Origin: Rivibacter subsaxonicus
GTDB lineage: Bacteria > Pseudomonadota > Gammaproteobacteria > Burkholderiales > Burkholderiaceae_C
Direction of reading: 5' to 3'
Assembly (NCBI RefSeq): GCF_004217215.1
Contig: NZ_SHKP01000004.1
Location: 1,086,829-1,150,828 of the forward strand
Length of the DNA stretch: 64,000 nucleotides
Below the pieces are notes generated by a model. It was given only the letters and a program-made list of their open reading frames with translations. It was not told the DNA's origin and searched no databases. The translations under genes and the position numbers were made by a program. Below, piece after piece: positions 7,534 to 15,990 of the stretch. Each line of letters starts with the position of its first letter. The first letter of the stretch is position 1.

Positions 7534-9468
7534 ATGACCCCCATGTCCTCCAGGCTCGGACTCGAGCGCCCCATCACGCGGCGCGACTTCCTCAACGGCG
7601 TCGCGCTCGGCTCGGCCGCGCTGGCGCCGTCGACGGGGCTGGCCACGGACGGCGGCGGCGAGTTCCTCGGCCAGACCGACGCCGCCTTTCGCACGCTGCA
7701 CCAGTGGCGCAACCCGCATCAGCGCGTCGAGCTGCCGGCGCACCGGCCGGGCGACGAAGAGGTCGAGCTGGTCGTCGTCGGCGCCGGCATCAGCGGGCTC
7801 GCCGCGGCGGTGCTGTGGCGCCAGCAGCGGCCCGGCGCGCGCGTGCTGCTGATCGACCCGCAGGCCGACATCGGCGGCCATGCGTTGCGCAACGAGTTCG
7901 TCAGCGCCAGCGGGCGCCGCATCATCGGCTACGGCGGCTCGGAGGCGCTCGACTCGCCGAGCTTCTGGTCGCCGGCGACGCACCGGCTGATCCGCGACAT
8001 CGGCATCGATCTCGCAAAGTTCCACGACTGGTACGACAAGCAGTGGGGCGAGCGACACGGGGTCGAGGCGCGCGGCATCTTCTTTCACCGCGAGCAGTGG
8101 GGCGAGGACCGCCTCGTGCGTCCGCCACCCGGCGCCCGGGCGGCGCAGTGGGTGCCGCAGACGCCGCTCAACCCGCGCGCGCAGGCCGACCTGATCCGCC
8201 TGATAGACGCGCCGCGCGACTGGCTTGCGGGCCGCACCCGCAGCCAGAAGCGCACGCTGCTGGCCGGCATCAGCTACGACCGGTTCATCACCCGCCATTG
8301 CCGCGTCGATCCCGAGCTCACGCGCTACTTCAACAGCCGCACCCGCGGCTGGTTCGGCGTCGGCACCGATGCCACCAGCGCGCTCGACGGCTTTGCAATG
8401 GGCCTGCCCGGCTTTGCCGCGATGAACCTGGGCAAGGCGGTCGACCCGCGCATGAGCCCGACCGGGCGCCAGGCCTTCGCCGGCAGCGACGAATACATCT
8501 ATCACTTCCCCGACGGCAACGCCGGCGTGGTGCGCGCGATGCTGCGCAAGCTGATCCCGGCCGCGCTGCCGGGCACCGACATCGAGAGCCTGGTGCTGGC
8601 CGAGCGCGACGACCGTCAGCTCGACGCGCCCGGCGCGCCGGTGCGCATGCGCCTGAACAGCAGCGTGGTGCGGGTGGCGCATGTCGACGGCGCGCGGCGC
8701 GCGGTCGACGTGGGCTACATCGGGGCCGACGGCCAGGCCCGTACCGTGCGTGCCGGCCAGGTGGTGCTGGCCTGCTGGAGCCGCGTGATCCCGCTGCTGT
8801 GCCCGGAGCTGCCGGCGCCGCAGGCCACCGCGCTCGACGACCAGCACAAGGTGCCGCTGGTCTACGCCAACGTGCTGCTGTCGAACTGGCGTGCGCTGCA
8901 GGCGGCGGGCCTGCACGGCTTTCGCATGCCGGGTCGCTTCTTCGACGAGGGTGGCATCGACTTTCCGGTCAGCATCGGCAGCTATCGCTTTGCGCAGACG
9001 CCGGACGATCCGGTGCTGCTGCATTTCAGCGCGGTGGTCGGCGGGCCGCAGCAGGGTATCCCGGCGCGCGAGCAGGCCGCGGCTGGGCGCCGGCAGCTGA
9101 CGAGCACCTCCTTCGAGACGCTCGAGACTGAACTGCGCGACGTGCTGCAGCGAGCGCTCGGTCCGCACGGCTTCTTCGCCGCGCGCGACATCGAGGCCAT
9201 CACGCTGAATCGCTGGTCGCATGGCTATGCCTACGAGTACATGCGGCCCTGGGACCGCTACTGGCCGGCCGGCCCGCTGCCCATCACGGCCGCGCGACGC
9301 GGCCTGGGTCGCATCGCGATCGCCAATTCCGACGCCGGCGCCTTTGCCTACGCTCAGGGTGCGATCGACCAGGCCACGCGCGCGGTGGCCGAGCTCCTGC
9401 CGCAGGCGCGACTGCCGGCGTGGCTGACGGTGCCGGGGCCGTCGCGCAAGAAGCTAGGCCTGGCATGA
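7534..9468 (+). CDS. Tat-exported FAD-dependent amine oxidase, spermidine-dehydrogenase-like
   Basis: 644-aa flavoprotein. The N-terminus has a twin-arginine export signal (ITRRDFLNGVALGSAAL, residues 14-30). The Rossmann FAD motif VVVGAGISGLAAA lies at residues 80-92, and a long NAD(P)-binding-like/amine oxidase body follows. The ITRRDFLNG signal, length and organisation resemble periplasmic spermidine dehydrogenases of Pseudomonas/Citrobacter type, which oxidise polyamines. Substrate is inferred by family resemblance only. ATGs at 7534 and 7543 are both possible; the first is listed. Its TGA overlaps the ATG of the metallopeptidase gene (ATGA), so the two are translationally coupled. Confidence 0.75.
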   Translation: MTPMSSRLGLERPITRRDFLNGVALGSAALAPSTGLATDGGGEFLGQTDAAFRTLHQWRNPHQRVELPAHRPGDEEVELVVVGAGISGLAAAVLWRQQRPGARVLLIDPQADIGGHALRNEFVSASGRRIIGYGGSEALDSPSFWSPATHRLIRDIGIDLAKFHDWYDKQWGERHGVEARGIFFHREQWGEDRLVRPPPGARAAQWVPQTPLNPRAQADLIRLIDAPRDWLAGRTRSQKRTLLAGISYDRFITRHCRVDPELTRYFNSRTRGWFGVGTDATSALDGFAMGLPGFAAMNLGKAVDPRMSPTGRQAFAGSDEYIYHFPDGNAGVVRAMLRKLIPAALPGTDIESLVLAERDDRQLDAPGAPVRMRLNSSVVRVAHVDGARRAVDVGYIGADGQARTVRAGQVVLACWSRVIPLLCPELPAPQATALDDQHKVPLVYANVLLSNWRALQAAGLHGFRMPGRFFDEGGIDFPVSIGSYRFAQTPDDPVLLHFSAVVGGPQQGIPAREQAAAGRRQLTSTSFETLETELRDVLQRALGPHGFFAARDIEAITLNRWSHGYAYEYMRPWDRYWPAGPLPITAARRGLGRIAIANSDAGAFAYAQGAIDQATRAVAELLPQARLPAWLTVPGPSRKKLGLA

Positions 9469-9995
9469 GCACCGCCGCTCCGGCATCGCCGTTGCGCTAT
9501 CTGGGCGGCTACCCCGAGCCGCTGCTGGCGCAGGTGCGTGAGCTGATCGAGACCGAGCGCCTTGGCCCGATGCTCGCGCGGCGCTATCCTGAGCCGCACC
9601 AGGTGCGCACCGACCGCGCGCTGTTCGACTACGTCGACGAGCTCAAGAGCCGTCACATGCGCAATGCCGGGCCGCTGGCCAAGGTCCACTACGACAACAA
9701 GCTGCACGTGATCCGCAACGCGCTCGGCACCCATACCGCGGTCTCGAGGGTGCAGGGCGGGCGCCTGGTCGCCAAGCGCGAGATCCGTGTTGCCACGCTG
9801 TTCCGTGACGCGCCGGCGGCCTTCCTGCGCATGATCGTCGTGCATGAACTCGCGCATCTCAAGCAGCGCGAGCATGACAAGGCCTTCTACGCGCTGTGCA
9901 CGCACATGGAGCCGGACTACCACCAGCTCGAGTTCGACACCCGGCTGTACCTGACCCAACTCGAACTCGCGGCCGGCTCAGGCGACGCCGGCTAG
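9465..9995 (+). CDS. YgjP/SprT-like zinc metallopeptidase (DUF45)
   Basis: 176-aa protein with the zinc-peptidase motif HELAHLKQREHDKAFY, giving HExxH plus a third His (Hx8-like spacing) as in YgjP and WSS1/SprT relatives. No signal peptide is present, so it is probably cytoplasmic. The start overlaps the stop of the amine oxidase gene (ATGA). The stop codon TAG sits inside the left arm of the 159-bp palindrome that begins at 9992, so the extreme C-terminus may have been altered by insertion of that element. Proteolytic activity is inferred from the motif. Confidence 0.8.
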   Translation: MSTAAPASPLRYLGGYPEPLLAQVRELIETERLGPMLARRYPEPHQVRTDRALFDYVDELKSRHMRNAGPLAKVHYDNKLHVIRNALGTHTAVSRVQGGRLVAKREIRVATLFRDAPAAFLRMIVVHELAHLKQREHDKAFYALCTHMEPDYHQLEFDTRLYLTQLELAAGSGDAG

Positions 9996-10150
9996 GGCCT
10001 GCGCGACCCGGGCCCGAAGGGTGATCCCAGGAAACTGCGGCCCTCGGCGTTGCAAAGCTCGCCGGGGGCCGACCCCGGCTGCGCTTTGCGCCTTGATGGC
10101 CTTTGTTTCCTGGGTCACGCGATCCCTCCGGTAGCGTTAACAGGCCCTAG
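9992..10150. repeat. 159-bp nested palindrome, MITE-like element
   Basis: The outer 10-bp arms are perfect complements (CTAGGGCCTG at 9992-10001 and CAGGCCCTAG at 10141-10150). Moving inward there are more perfect pairs: CCCAGGAAAC (10026-10035) with GTTTCCTGGG (10105-10114), GCAAAGC (10052-10058) with GCTTTGC (10083-10089), and GCCGGGG (10061-10067) with CCCCGGC (10073-10079). The ends fit terminal repeats GGGCCTG flanked by TA or CTAG, as left by IS630/IS5-type transposases. It lies between two convergent genes, whose 3' ends run into it, and could also work as a bidirectional terminator. Mobility is inferred. Confidence 0.6.
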
Positions 10151-11146
10151 GGCCTTGATCTCGTTGATCGCGGCCTGCTCGGATTCGCTGACCTTGACGC
10201 CGCCGATGCCCAGGAAGCCACCCTCGGTCGAGGCGGCGGCGGTCTTGGTCGCGACCTCGACCAGCAGCCGCGCGTAGCCGCCGGCCTGGGCCGGCGCGTG
10301 CTGCGCGACCGCGCCGTGGGCGCGCTTGAGCAACTCGAGCAGCGGGGCCTTGTCGTTGCCGATCGCCTTGAGCTCGTCGAGCTCTGGGGTCGAATCGAAG
10401 ACCATCGCCAGCAGCGAAGCCGGATCGGCCTCCTTGACCGCGCCTACCAGCGCGCTGGCCGTCGCGCCCATCTCCTGGACGCTGCCGACCGGCCCCGAAC
10501 TGTCGGACAGCATCACCAGGCGCCCCGCCGCGAAGGGCGCGACGCGCAGCGCGGCCCACTGCTCGGCCGTGAAGCGGGCCTTGAGTGCCGCGGCCTCGTC
10601 ACCGGCGAGCATGGCCTGCTCGACGATCCGGGCCTGCTCGCCGCCCTGGCTGATGAAGCCCGCATGCTCCTGCTGCATCTGCTTGACCAGGGTGCCGGAG
10701 TCCACGTTCTTCTCGGCCATGAACTTCTGGATCGCGCGCAGCACCACCGGCGCGGCCATCATCAGCAGCGGGCTGACCTTGAAGCCGAGTGCGCGGTCGA
10801 GCGAACTGCCGATCGCGCCCACACCCGGGCCGAGGATGCCCGACAGCATCGAACCCCCCGCGCCCGTCGCGCCGCCGCCGCCGAACAGCCCGCCGAGTGC
10901 GGCCAGTCCGCCGCCGGTCAGCATGCCGAGCAGGCCACCGCCGCCCTCCTTGGGCAGCATGCCGAGCAGGCCGTCGAGCCCGCCCGAGGCCATGGCCGGG
11001 TTCTTCGCCATCGAGCCGGTCAGCAGCGGGCCGATGACGCCGAGCCCGGCGCCGACCTGGTTGGCATCGAGGCCGACCGCGCCGCCGAGCTTGCCCAGGA
11101 CATCGGGCGTGAGGGACTGCGACAGCGATTCAAGAAGGGTGGCCAT
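10115..11146 (-). CDS. DUF937 domain protein
   Basis: 343-aa protein. The N-terminal 100 residues match DUF937 (LLESLSQSLTPDVLGKLGGA, then glycine-rich GGLDGLLGMLPKEGGG). A glycine/leucine-rich linker and an alpha-helical C-terminal half follow. No catalytic motif is recognised; DUF937 proteins resemble YidB and have no settled function. The start has a GGAG Shine-Dalgarno 8 nt upstream. The last ten residues (GPVNATGGIA) are encoded inside the 9992-10150 palindrome, so the original C-terminus probably differed. It is transcribed in the same direction as the DUF1415 gene, 135 nt downstream of it. Confidence 0.75.
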   Translation of the reverse strand: MATLLESLSQSLTPDVLGKLGGAVGLDANQVGAGLGVIGPLLTGSMAKNPAMASGGLDGLLGMLPKEGGGGLLGMLTGGGLAALGGLFGGGGATGAGGSMLSGILGPGVGAIGSSLDRALGFKVSPLLMMAAPVVLRAIQKFMAEKNVDSGTLVKQMQQEHAGFISQGGEQARIVEQAMLAGDEAAALKARFTAEQWAALRVAPFAAGRLVMLSDSSGPVGSVQEMGATASALVGAVKEADPASLLAMVFDSTPELDELKAIGNDKAPLLELLKRAHGAVAQHAPAQAGGYARLLVEVATKTAAASTEGGFLGIGGVKVSESEQAAINEIKALGPVNATGGIA

Positions 11147-11281
11147 GCTGCATCTCCGTTGGACGGGTCCTCGTGGATGCCGGCCGGTCCGGGGGGACTG
11201 GCTGGCGACGAAGCGATCAGCAAGGATAGGCAACGGGCTCGTGGCCGAGCCGACGCTTCGCCGCTCGGCGCGGCGCTCCCC

Positions 11282-11872
11282 CTAGGACGAAGCGCCGCCG
11301 GCCGCGTCGCGCCGGCACTGCTGCTGCAACTCCGCCCAGCCCTCGGCGCCGAGCTGCTCCAGCGTGCGCATGTTGTCCTCGAAGATCGACTCGGCCTCGG
11401 GGAAGGCCATCACCGCGCGGTCCACGCTGTCCTCGCGCAGCAGGTGCAGCGTGGGGTAGGGCGAACGGTTGGTGGCGTTGCTGACGTCGTCGGCCTCGGT
11501 GCCCTCGAACTGGTAGTCGGGGTGGAAGCTCGCCACCTGCAGCACGCCGGCGTAGCCCAGTTCCTCGACGGCGGCGTCGGCGGCCTCGAGGAAGTCGTTG
11601 TAGTCGAGGAAGTCGCCCAGCACCTGCGGATGGATCAGCAGCGTGGTGTCGATCTCGGCCGGGTCGCCCTTGGCCAGCCGGTGCATCTCCTCGCACAGCG
11701 CGGCCAGCAGCGCGTCCTCGTCGGTGGCGTCGCTGACCACGTAGCGCACCTGGCCCTTGCTTTCGACGGCCTTGGCAAAGGGGCACAGGTTGAGGCCGAT
11801 CACGGCGTGCCGCACCCACGCGCGGGTCTCGGCGATCACGAGGGCGGCATCGGGAGCAGCGGCGGTGGTCAT
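11282..11872 (-). CDS. DUF1415 family protein
   Basis: 196-aa cytoplasmic protein of the DUF1415 family. The conserved N-terminal segment is ETRAWVRHAVIGLNLCPFAK. Later conserved blocks are HPQVLGDFLDYNDFL, ASFHPDYQFEG and NRSPYPTLHLLRE. The family is widespread in beta- and gammaproteobacteria and has no assigned activity; the invariant N-L-C-P-F-A segment and the HPDYQF motif suggest an enzyme. It diverges from the phasin-like gene across 144 bp. Confidence 0.85.
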   Translation of the reverse strand: MTTAAAPDAALVIAETRAWVRHAVIGLNLCPFAKAVESKGQVRYVVSDATDEDALLAALCEEMHRLAKGDPAEIDTTLLIHPQVLGDFLDYNDFLEAADAAVEELGYAGVLQVASFHPDYQFEGTEADDVSNATNRSPYPTLHLLREDSVDRAVMAFPEAESIFEDNMRTLEQLGAEGWAELQQQCRRDAAGGASS

Positions 11873-12016
11873 GGCGGGTGGCGCAGGAGCGGGCTACGCG
11901 CGCATTGTCGCGTCGGCGGCCGCCGCGCCTTTTTTGCGCAGATCCCGCTTGCCGATGGCGGCCGGCGGGGGTCACACTGCGCCTGCCGATCCATCAACCC
12001 GAACCGGAGAAAGCTC

Positions 12017-12709
12017 ATGGCAACCCGCACCGGCATCGACCAGAACGCCCTGATCGAGATGTTCTCGCAGGCCAGCGCCAAGCAGGGCGAGGCGCTGCGT
12101 CAGGCGGTGAGCCAGGCCACGCTCGGCGCGCTGCAGGGACGCGAGCTGAGTCTGGCCAACATCCGCAGCGTGCTCAAGAGCGTGACCCAGGCCGCCTCGA
12201 TCGGCGCCGAGCAGCATGGCGGCCGGCCGGCCGAGGTCGAGGCAATGCTCGGTGCGGCGGTGTCCGGCATGGATGCCGCGCTGTTGCAGGCGGTCGAGGC
12301 CAACCGGCGCGCGCTGCAGCAGTTCGTCGACCAGGGCGTGGGCCTGCAGTCCGAGCGGCTGCAGGGTGCGCTGGCCGACCTCGAGAAGATGGAGTCGACC
12401 TTCTTCGGCAGCGTGGCCAAGGCCGCGCAGTCCTCGGGCGGCTCGTTGCAGGGACCGTGGCAGCAGGTGCTCGAGAGCATGAAGCTCAAGGGCAGCGACA
12501 CCGGCATGCAGGCCTCCGCCACGGTAGAGCAGTTGATGGCGCAGACGCAGAGCGGCCTGCGCGACAGTCGCGCGATGGGCCTGCGCGCCGCGCAGGCCAT
12601 GATGGACAGCTACGCGGCGCTGGTCAGCGGGGTGCTGATCGGCATGTCCGAAGGGCTGCAGAAGGGCGCGCCGGCACCGACCGCAGAGAGCAAGGGGCGT
12701 CGACGCTGA
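12017..12709 (+). CDS. helical phasin-like protein (DUF6781-like)
   Basis: 230-aa, almost entirely alpha-helical protein without cysteine, with repeating Ala/Gln/Leu heptads. A first helical block (residues 10-60, QGRELSLANIRSVLKSVTQA) and a second (residues 75-180) are followed by a basic tail SKGRRR. Size and composition resemble polyhydroxyalkanoate granule phasins and a Burkholderiales family of unknown function (I believe DUF6781). No PHA synthase or depolymerase is nearby, so granule binding is only a suggestion. GGAG lies 8 nt before the ATG. Confidence 0.55.
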   Translation: MATRTGIDQNALIEMFSQASAKQGEALRQAVSQATLGALQGRELSLANIRSVLKSVTQAASIGAEQHGGRPAEVEAMLGAAVSGMDAALLQAVEANRRALQQFVDQGVGLQSERLQGALADLEKMESTFFGSVAKAAQSSGGSLQGPWQQVLESMKLKGSDTGMQASATVEQLMAQTQSGLRDSRAMGLRAAQAMMDSYAALVSGVLIGMSEGLQKGAPAPTAESKGRRR

Positions 12710-12816
12710 GGCCCTCGCCGGCGCGGCCTGGCCGCGCCTGTCATGCGGGGAGCCGCCGGCCGGGGGCATGATTGGTGCTAAGCCATGTTGCCTGCAACCA
12801 GTCCATCGCCCCCGCC

Positions 12817-14010
12817 ATGACGACATCACGCAAGACGGCCGCCGCAACGCGCGGCGCGGCCGCCAAGAAGGTCGTCGCCCGGCCTGCCGCGAAGAGCGGC
12901 GCAGGCAAGGCCAGGCGCCGCATCGCCATCGCCTGCCAGGGCGGCGGCAGCCAGACCGCCTTCACCGCCGGCGCGCTCTGCGGCCTGCTCGAGGGCGGCG
13001 TGAACGAGGATTTCGAGATCGTCAGCATCTCGGGCACCTCGGGCGGCGCGATCTGCGCCGCGCTGGTCTGGTATGCGCTGCACAAGGGCGAGAGCCCGGC
13101 CTGGCAGCGCGTCTACGAGTTCTGGCGCGACAACATGGCGACCACGCCGCAGGAAAAGGCACTCAACCGGCAGATCGTCGGCGCGCTGCGGCTGAGCAAT
13201 GCCGGCGCCGTGCCAAGCCTGAGCACCAGCCCCTATTCGCCGTGGATGCAGATGCTGATGCACTGGAGCACGCACGGCCTGCGCCCCGACTTCAGCGATT
13301 TCCGCGGCCTGCTCGAAAAGCATCTGGACTTTGACGAACTGCGGCGCTGGGGCGCGCTCGACGCGCGGCCGGTGCTGCTGGTCGGCGCGGTCGACGTGCT
13401 CTCCGGCAAGCTGGCGCGCTTCAGCAGCCGCAACGAGGCGGTGCGCGTCGAACAGCTGCTGGCCTCGGCGGCGGTGCCGGACATCTTCCAGGCGGTCGAG
13501 TTCGATGGCGGCGCCTACTGGGATGGCCTGTTCAGCGACAACCCGCCGATCAGCGAGGCGCTGCAAGGCCAGTTTGTCGGCGAGGAGAACATCGCGCAGG
13601 AGATCTGGGTCATCAAGATCAACCCAACGACCTGCGCCGAGGTGCCGCAGACCGCCAGCCAGATCAGCAGCCGGCGCAACGAACTGATCGGCAACGGCTC
13701 GCTGTTCCAGCAGATCGAGGCGATCCAGCTCAAGAACGAGCTCTACCTCGCCGGAGCCTTCAACCCGGCCTTCGCGCGTCGCCTCGACATCGACGGGCCG
13801 GTCAAGATCCCCAAGTGCTTCGCCTCGGACCCCGATCGGGAGTACCACATCCCGTTCATCGAGATGAGCGAGACGCTGTCGTCGAGGCTCGACTACGAGA
13901 GCAAGCTCGACCGCGACGAGGCGCACATCGAGGCGATGATCGCCGACGGCGAGCAGCAGGCGGAGGTCTTCCTGGCCGCGCGGCGCGCGGCAATGAAGCG
14001 ACCGCGCTGA
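12817..14010 (+). CDS. patatin-like phospholipase
   Basis: 397-aa patatin-domain lipid acyl hydrolase. The oxyanion glycine loop is CQGGGSQTAFTAGAL (residues 40-54) and the nucleophile elbow is GTSGG with Ser75. The catalytic Asp is probably in the FDGGAYWDGLFSDN segment. The first 34 residues are a basic Lys/Ala/Arg-rich extension before the conserved RRRIAIACQGGG start, with no signal peptide. ATG 12817 is chosen; an in-frame TTG at 12772 would add 15 residues. Substrate and role, such as membrane remodelling or PHA-related activity, are unknown. It is convergent with sppA. Confidence 0.85.
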   Translation: MTTSRKTAAATRGAAAKKVVARPAAKSGAGKARRRIAIACQGGGSQTAFTAGALCGLLEGGVNEDFEIVSISGTSGGAICAALVWYALHKGESPAWQRVYEFWRDNMATTPQEKALNRQIVGALRLSNAGAVPSLSTSPYSPWMQMLMHWSTHGLRPDFSDFRGLLEKHLDFDELRRWGALDARPVLLVGAVDVLSGKLARFSSRNEAVRVEQLLASAAVPDIFQAVEFDGGAYWDGLFSDNPPISEALQGQFVGEENIAQEIWVIKINPTTCAEVPQTASQISSRRNELIGNGSLFQQIEAIQLKNELYLAGAFNPAFARRLDIDGPVKIPKCFASDPDREYHIPFIEMSETLSSRLDYESKLDRDEAHIEAMIADGEQQAEVFLAARRAAMKRPR

Positions 14011-14032
14011 TTGCTGCGGCCGGCGCCGCTTG

Positions 14033-15916
14033 CTAGGGCGGCCCGCACAGGCAGTGCACCACCCCGGCAAAGGGCTGGCGCCCCTCGCTCAGCTCCGATA
14101 GCCACAGCAGCTCGCGCTGCATGTCGCGCGCCAGTGCCGGCGGCGCGCCCAGCGGCAGCCAGTTCTGCGCGAGCTGCGGGCCTAGCGCCTGCACGGCCGC
14201 GCCGCTGATCGATTCGAGCAATCGCTCGAAGGGCTTGCGGTCGGGCTCCACGTAGCGCACCGCGTAGGCGCCGTCGGCCAGCTTGGCGCGCGTGGCAGCG
14301 GCCTGCAGCGCGTCGCCATAGCTGCCGACGCGATCGACGAGGCCGCGCTCGAGCGCCTGCGCGCCGGTCCAGACCCGGCCTTGCGCGACCGCGTCGATCT
14401 TGTCGGGCGTGGTCTTGCGGGCCTCGGCGGCGCGGCCGATGAAGTCCTGGTAGATGCGGCCGATCGCCAGCTGCACCACGTCGGCAAGGCGCGGGTCGAG
14501 CGGCTTGCGCGGGTCGTAGGCCTGGCCGAGCCAGGTCGTGGTGTAGCCGGCGGTGTTGATCGAGAGCTTCTTCATCAGGCCCTCGGCGGTTGGCAGGATG
14601 CCGAACACGCCGATCGAGCCGGTGATCGTGTTGGGCTCGGCGATGACCTCGTCGGAGGCCATCGAGATCCAGTAGCCGCCGGACGCGGCCACGTTGCCCA
14701 TCGACACCACCACCGGCTTGCCGGCCGCGCGCGCCAGCTCCAGCTCGCGCCGCACCAGCTCGGAGCCGAAGGCGCTGCCCCCGGGCGAGTCGACCCGCAG
14801 CACGATGGCCTTGATGTCCTCGTCGTGGCGCGCCTTGCGCACCAACTCGGCGGTGGAGCGGCCGCCGATCGCGCCGGGGCCGGCCTCGCCGTCGCTGATC
14901 TCGCCCTGGGCCACGATCACGCCGACCGCGGCGCCACCGGCCGGCGGCTTGATGCGCTGCAGGTACTCGTCGAAGCCGACCTGCACGAAGGTGTTGTGCT
15001 CCTTGTCCTCGACGCCCTCCTTGACGAGGCGGTCGCGCAGCTGGTCCCGCGTCTGCAGCGCATCGACCCACTTGGCGTCGAGCGCGAGCCGGGCCATGTC
15101 GCCGTCGACCGCGGCGAGGTTCTGCGGCAGGCCGTCGATCAGCTTGGCCACGCTGCCGGCCGGCAGCTTGCGGGCCCTTTCGACATCGCCGGTCCAGCCG
15201 GCCCAGAGCGCGTCGTAGAGGTACGCGTCCGACTCGAGCGTGGCCTTCGACGGGGCGTTGGCGAAGAAGGGCTCGCCGAAGTTCTTGTACTTGCCGACGC
15301 GAATGACGTTGGCGCTGACGCCGAGGCGGTCGAAGGCGTCGCGGTAGTAGTTGCGCAGGCGGCCAAAGCCGTCGGCATAGGCCGCGCCCATCGGGTGCAG
15401 CAGCACCTCGCTGGCATGCGCGGCCAGGTAGTACCGCTTCTGATCGTAGTGCGCGCCCCACGCGATGACCGGCTTGCCGCTGGCCTTGAAGCGATCGATC
15501 GCCGCGGCCGCCTCGCGCAGCTGGGCCATGCCGGCGCCCTTGAAGTCGTCGAGCAGCAGCACCGCGCGGCTGATCTTCGGGTCCTTGGCCGCGGCATCGA
15601 GCACCGCCATCAGGTCGCGCAGCTGGACCTGGCCGTCGGTCTGGCCGCTGGCCCGGTTGCGGATGCGGTCGCGCACGCTGCCCGAGCGCTGCTCGACCAG
15701 GCTGCCGTCGAGCTTGAGCACCAGCGCGGTGTTGTCCTGCAGCTTGGGCGCTCCGCGGTTCACGAACCACCCGACCAGCGCCGCCAGCAGCAGGACCACC
15801 AGCAGCAGGAAGATCAGGTTCAGCGCGACCAACCGGCTGGTGTTGACGAAGCGGAACAGGCGCCGGAACAGGCCGGGCCTGGCGCCGGGCGGGACGTCGG
15901 ACAGGGTCGAGGTCAT
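14033..15916 (-). CDS. sppA: signal peptide peptidase SppA, 67K type
   Basis: 627-aa inner-membrane serine protease that degrades cleaved signal peptides. One N-terminal transmembrane anchor (LIFLLLVVLLLAALVGWFV, about residues 35-53) is followed by tandem S49 peptidase domains. The Lys of the Ser-Lys dyad lies in RVGKYKNFGEPF in the first domain and the Ser in GNVAASGGYWIS in the second, as in the E. coli 618-residue tetrameric enzyme. A GGAG Shine-Dalgarno precedes the ATG at 15916. The gene diverges from the M48 lipoprotein gene across 74 bp. Confidence 0.93.
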   Translation of the reverse strand: MTSTLSDVPPGARPGLFRRLFRFVNTSRLVALNLIFLLLVVLLLAALVGWFVNRGAPKLQDNTALVLKLDGSLVEQRSGSVRDRIRNRASGQTDGQVQLRDLMAVLDAAAKDPKISRAVLLLDDFKGAGMAQLREAAAAIDRFKASGKPVIAWGAHYDQKRYYLAAHASEVLLHPMGAAYADGFGRLRNYYRDAFDRLGVSANVIRVGKYKNFGEPFFANAPSKATLESDAYLYDALWAGWTGDVERARKLPAGSVAKLIDGLPQNLAAVDGDMARLALDAKWVDALQTRDQLRDRLVKEGVEDKEHNTFVQVGFDEYLQRIKPPAGGAAVGVIVAQGEISDGEAGPGAIGGRSTAELVRKARHDEDIKAIVLRVDSPGGSAFGSELVRRELELARAAGKPVVVSMGNVAASGGYWISMASDEVIAEPNTITGSIGVFGILPTAEGLMKKLSINTAGYTTTWLGQAYDPRKPLDPRLADVVQLAIGRIYQDFIGRAAEARKTTPDKIDAVAQGRVWTGAQALERGLVDRVGSYGDALQAAATRAKLADGAYAVRYVEPDRKPFERLLESISGAAVQALGPQLAQNWLPLGAPPALARDMQRELLWLSELSEGRQPFAGVVHCLCGPP

Positions 15917-15990
15917 CGCAACTCCAGAGGAAGATGCGAAAAGCTTATCTCAGGCGGGCGTCAGAATGTCTTGCCGATGCCACGACGAAC

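Noticed and set aside
14011-14032. GCGGC-CGGC-GCCGC stem as terminator between patatin and sppA genes
   Set aside because: The stem is only 5 bp and has no T tract in either direction. In GC-rich DNA such pairs are frequent by chance.
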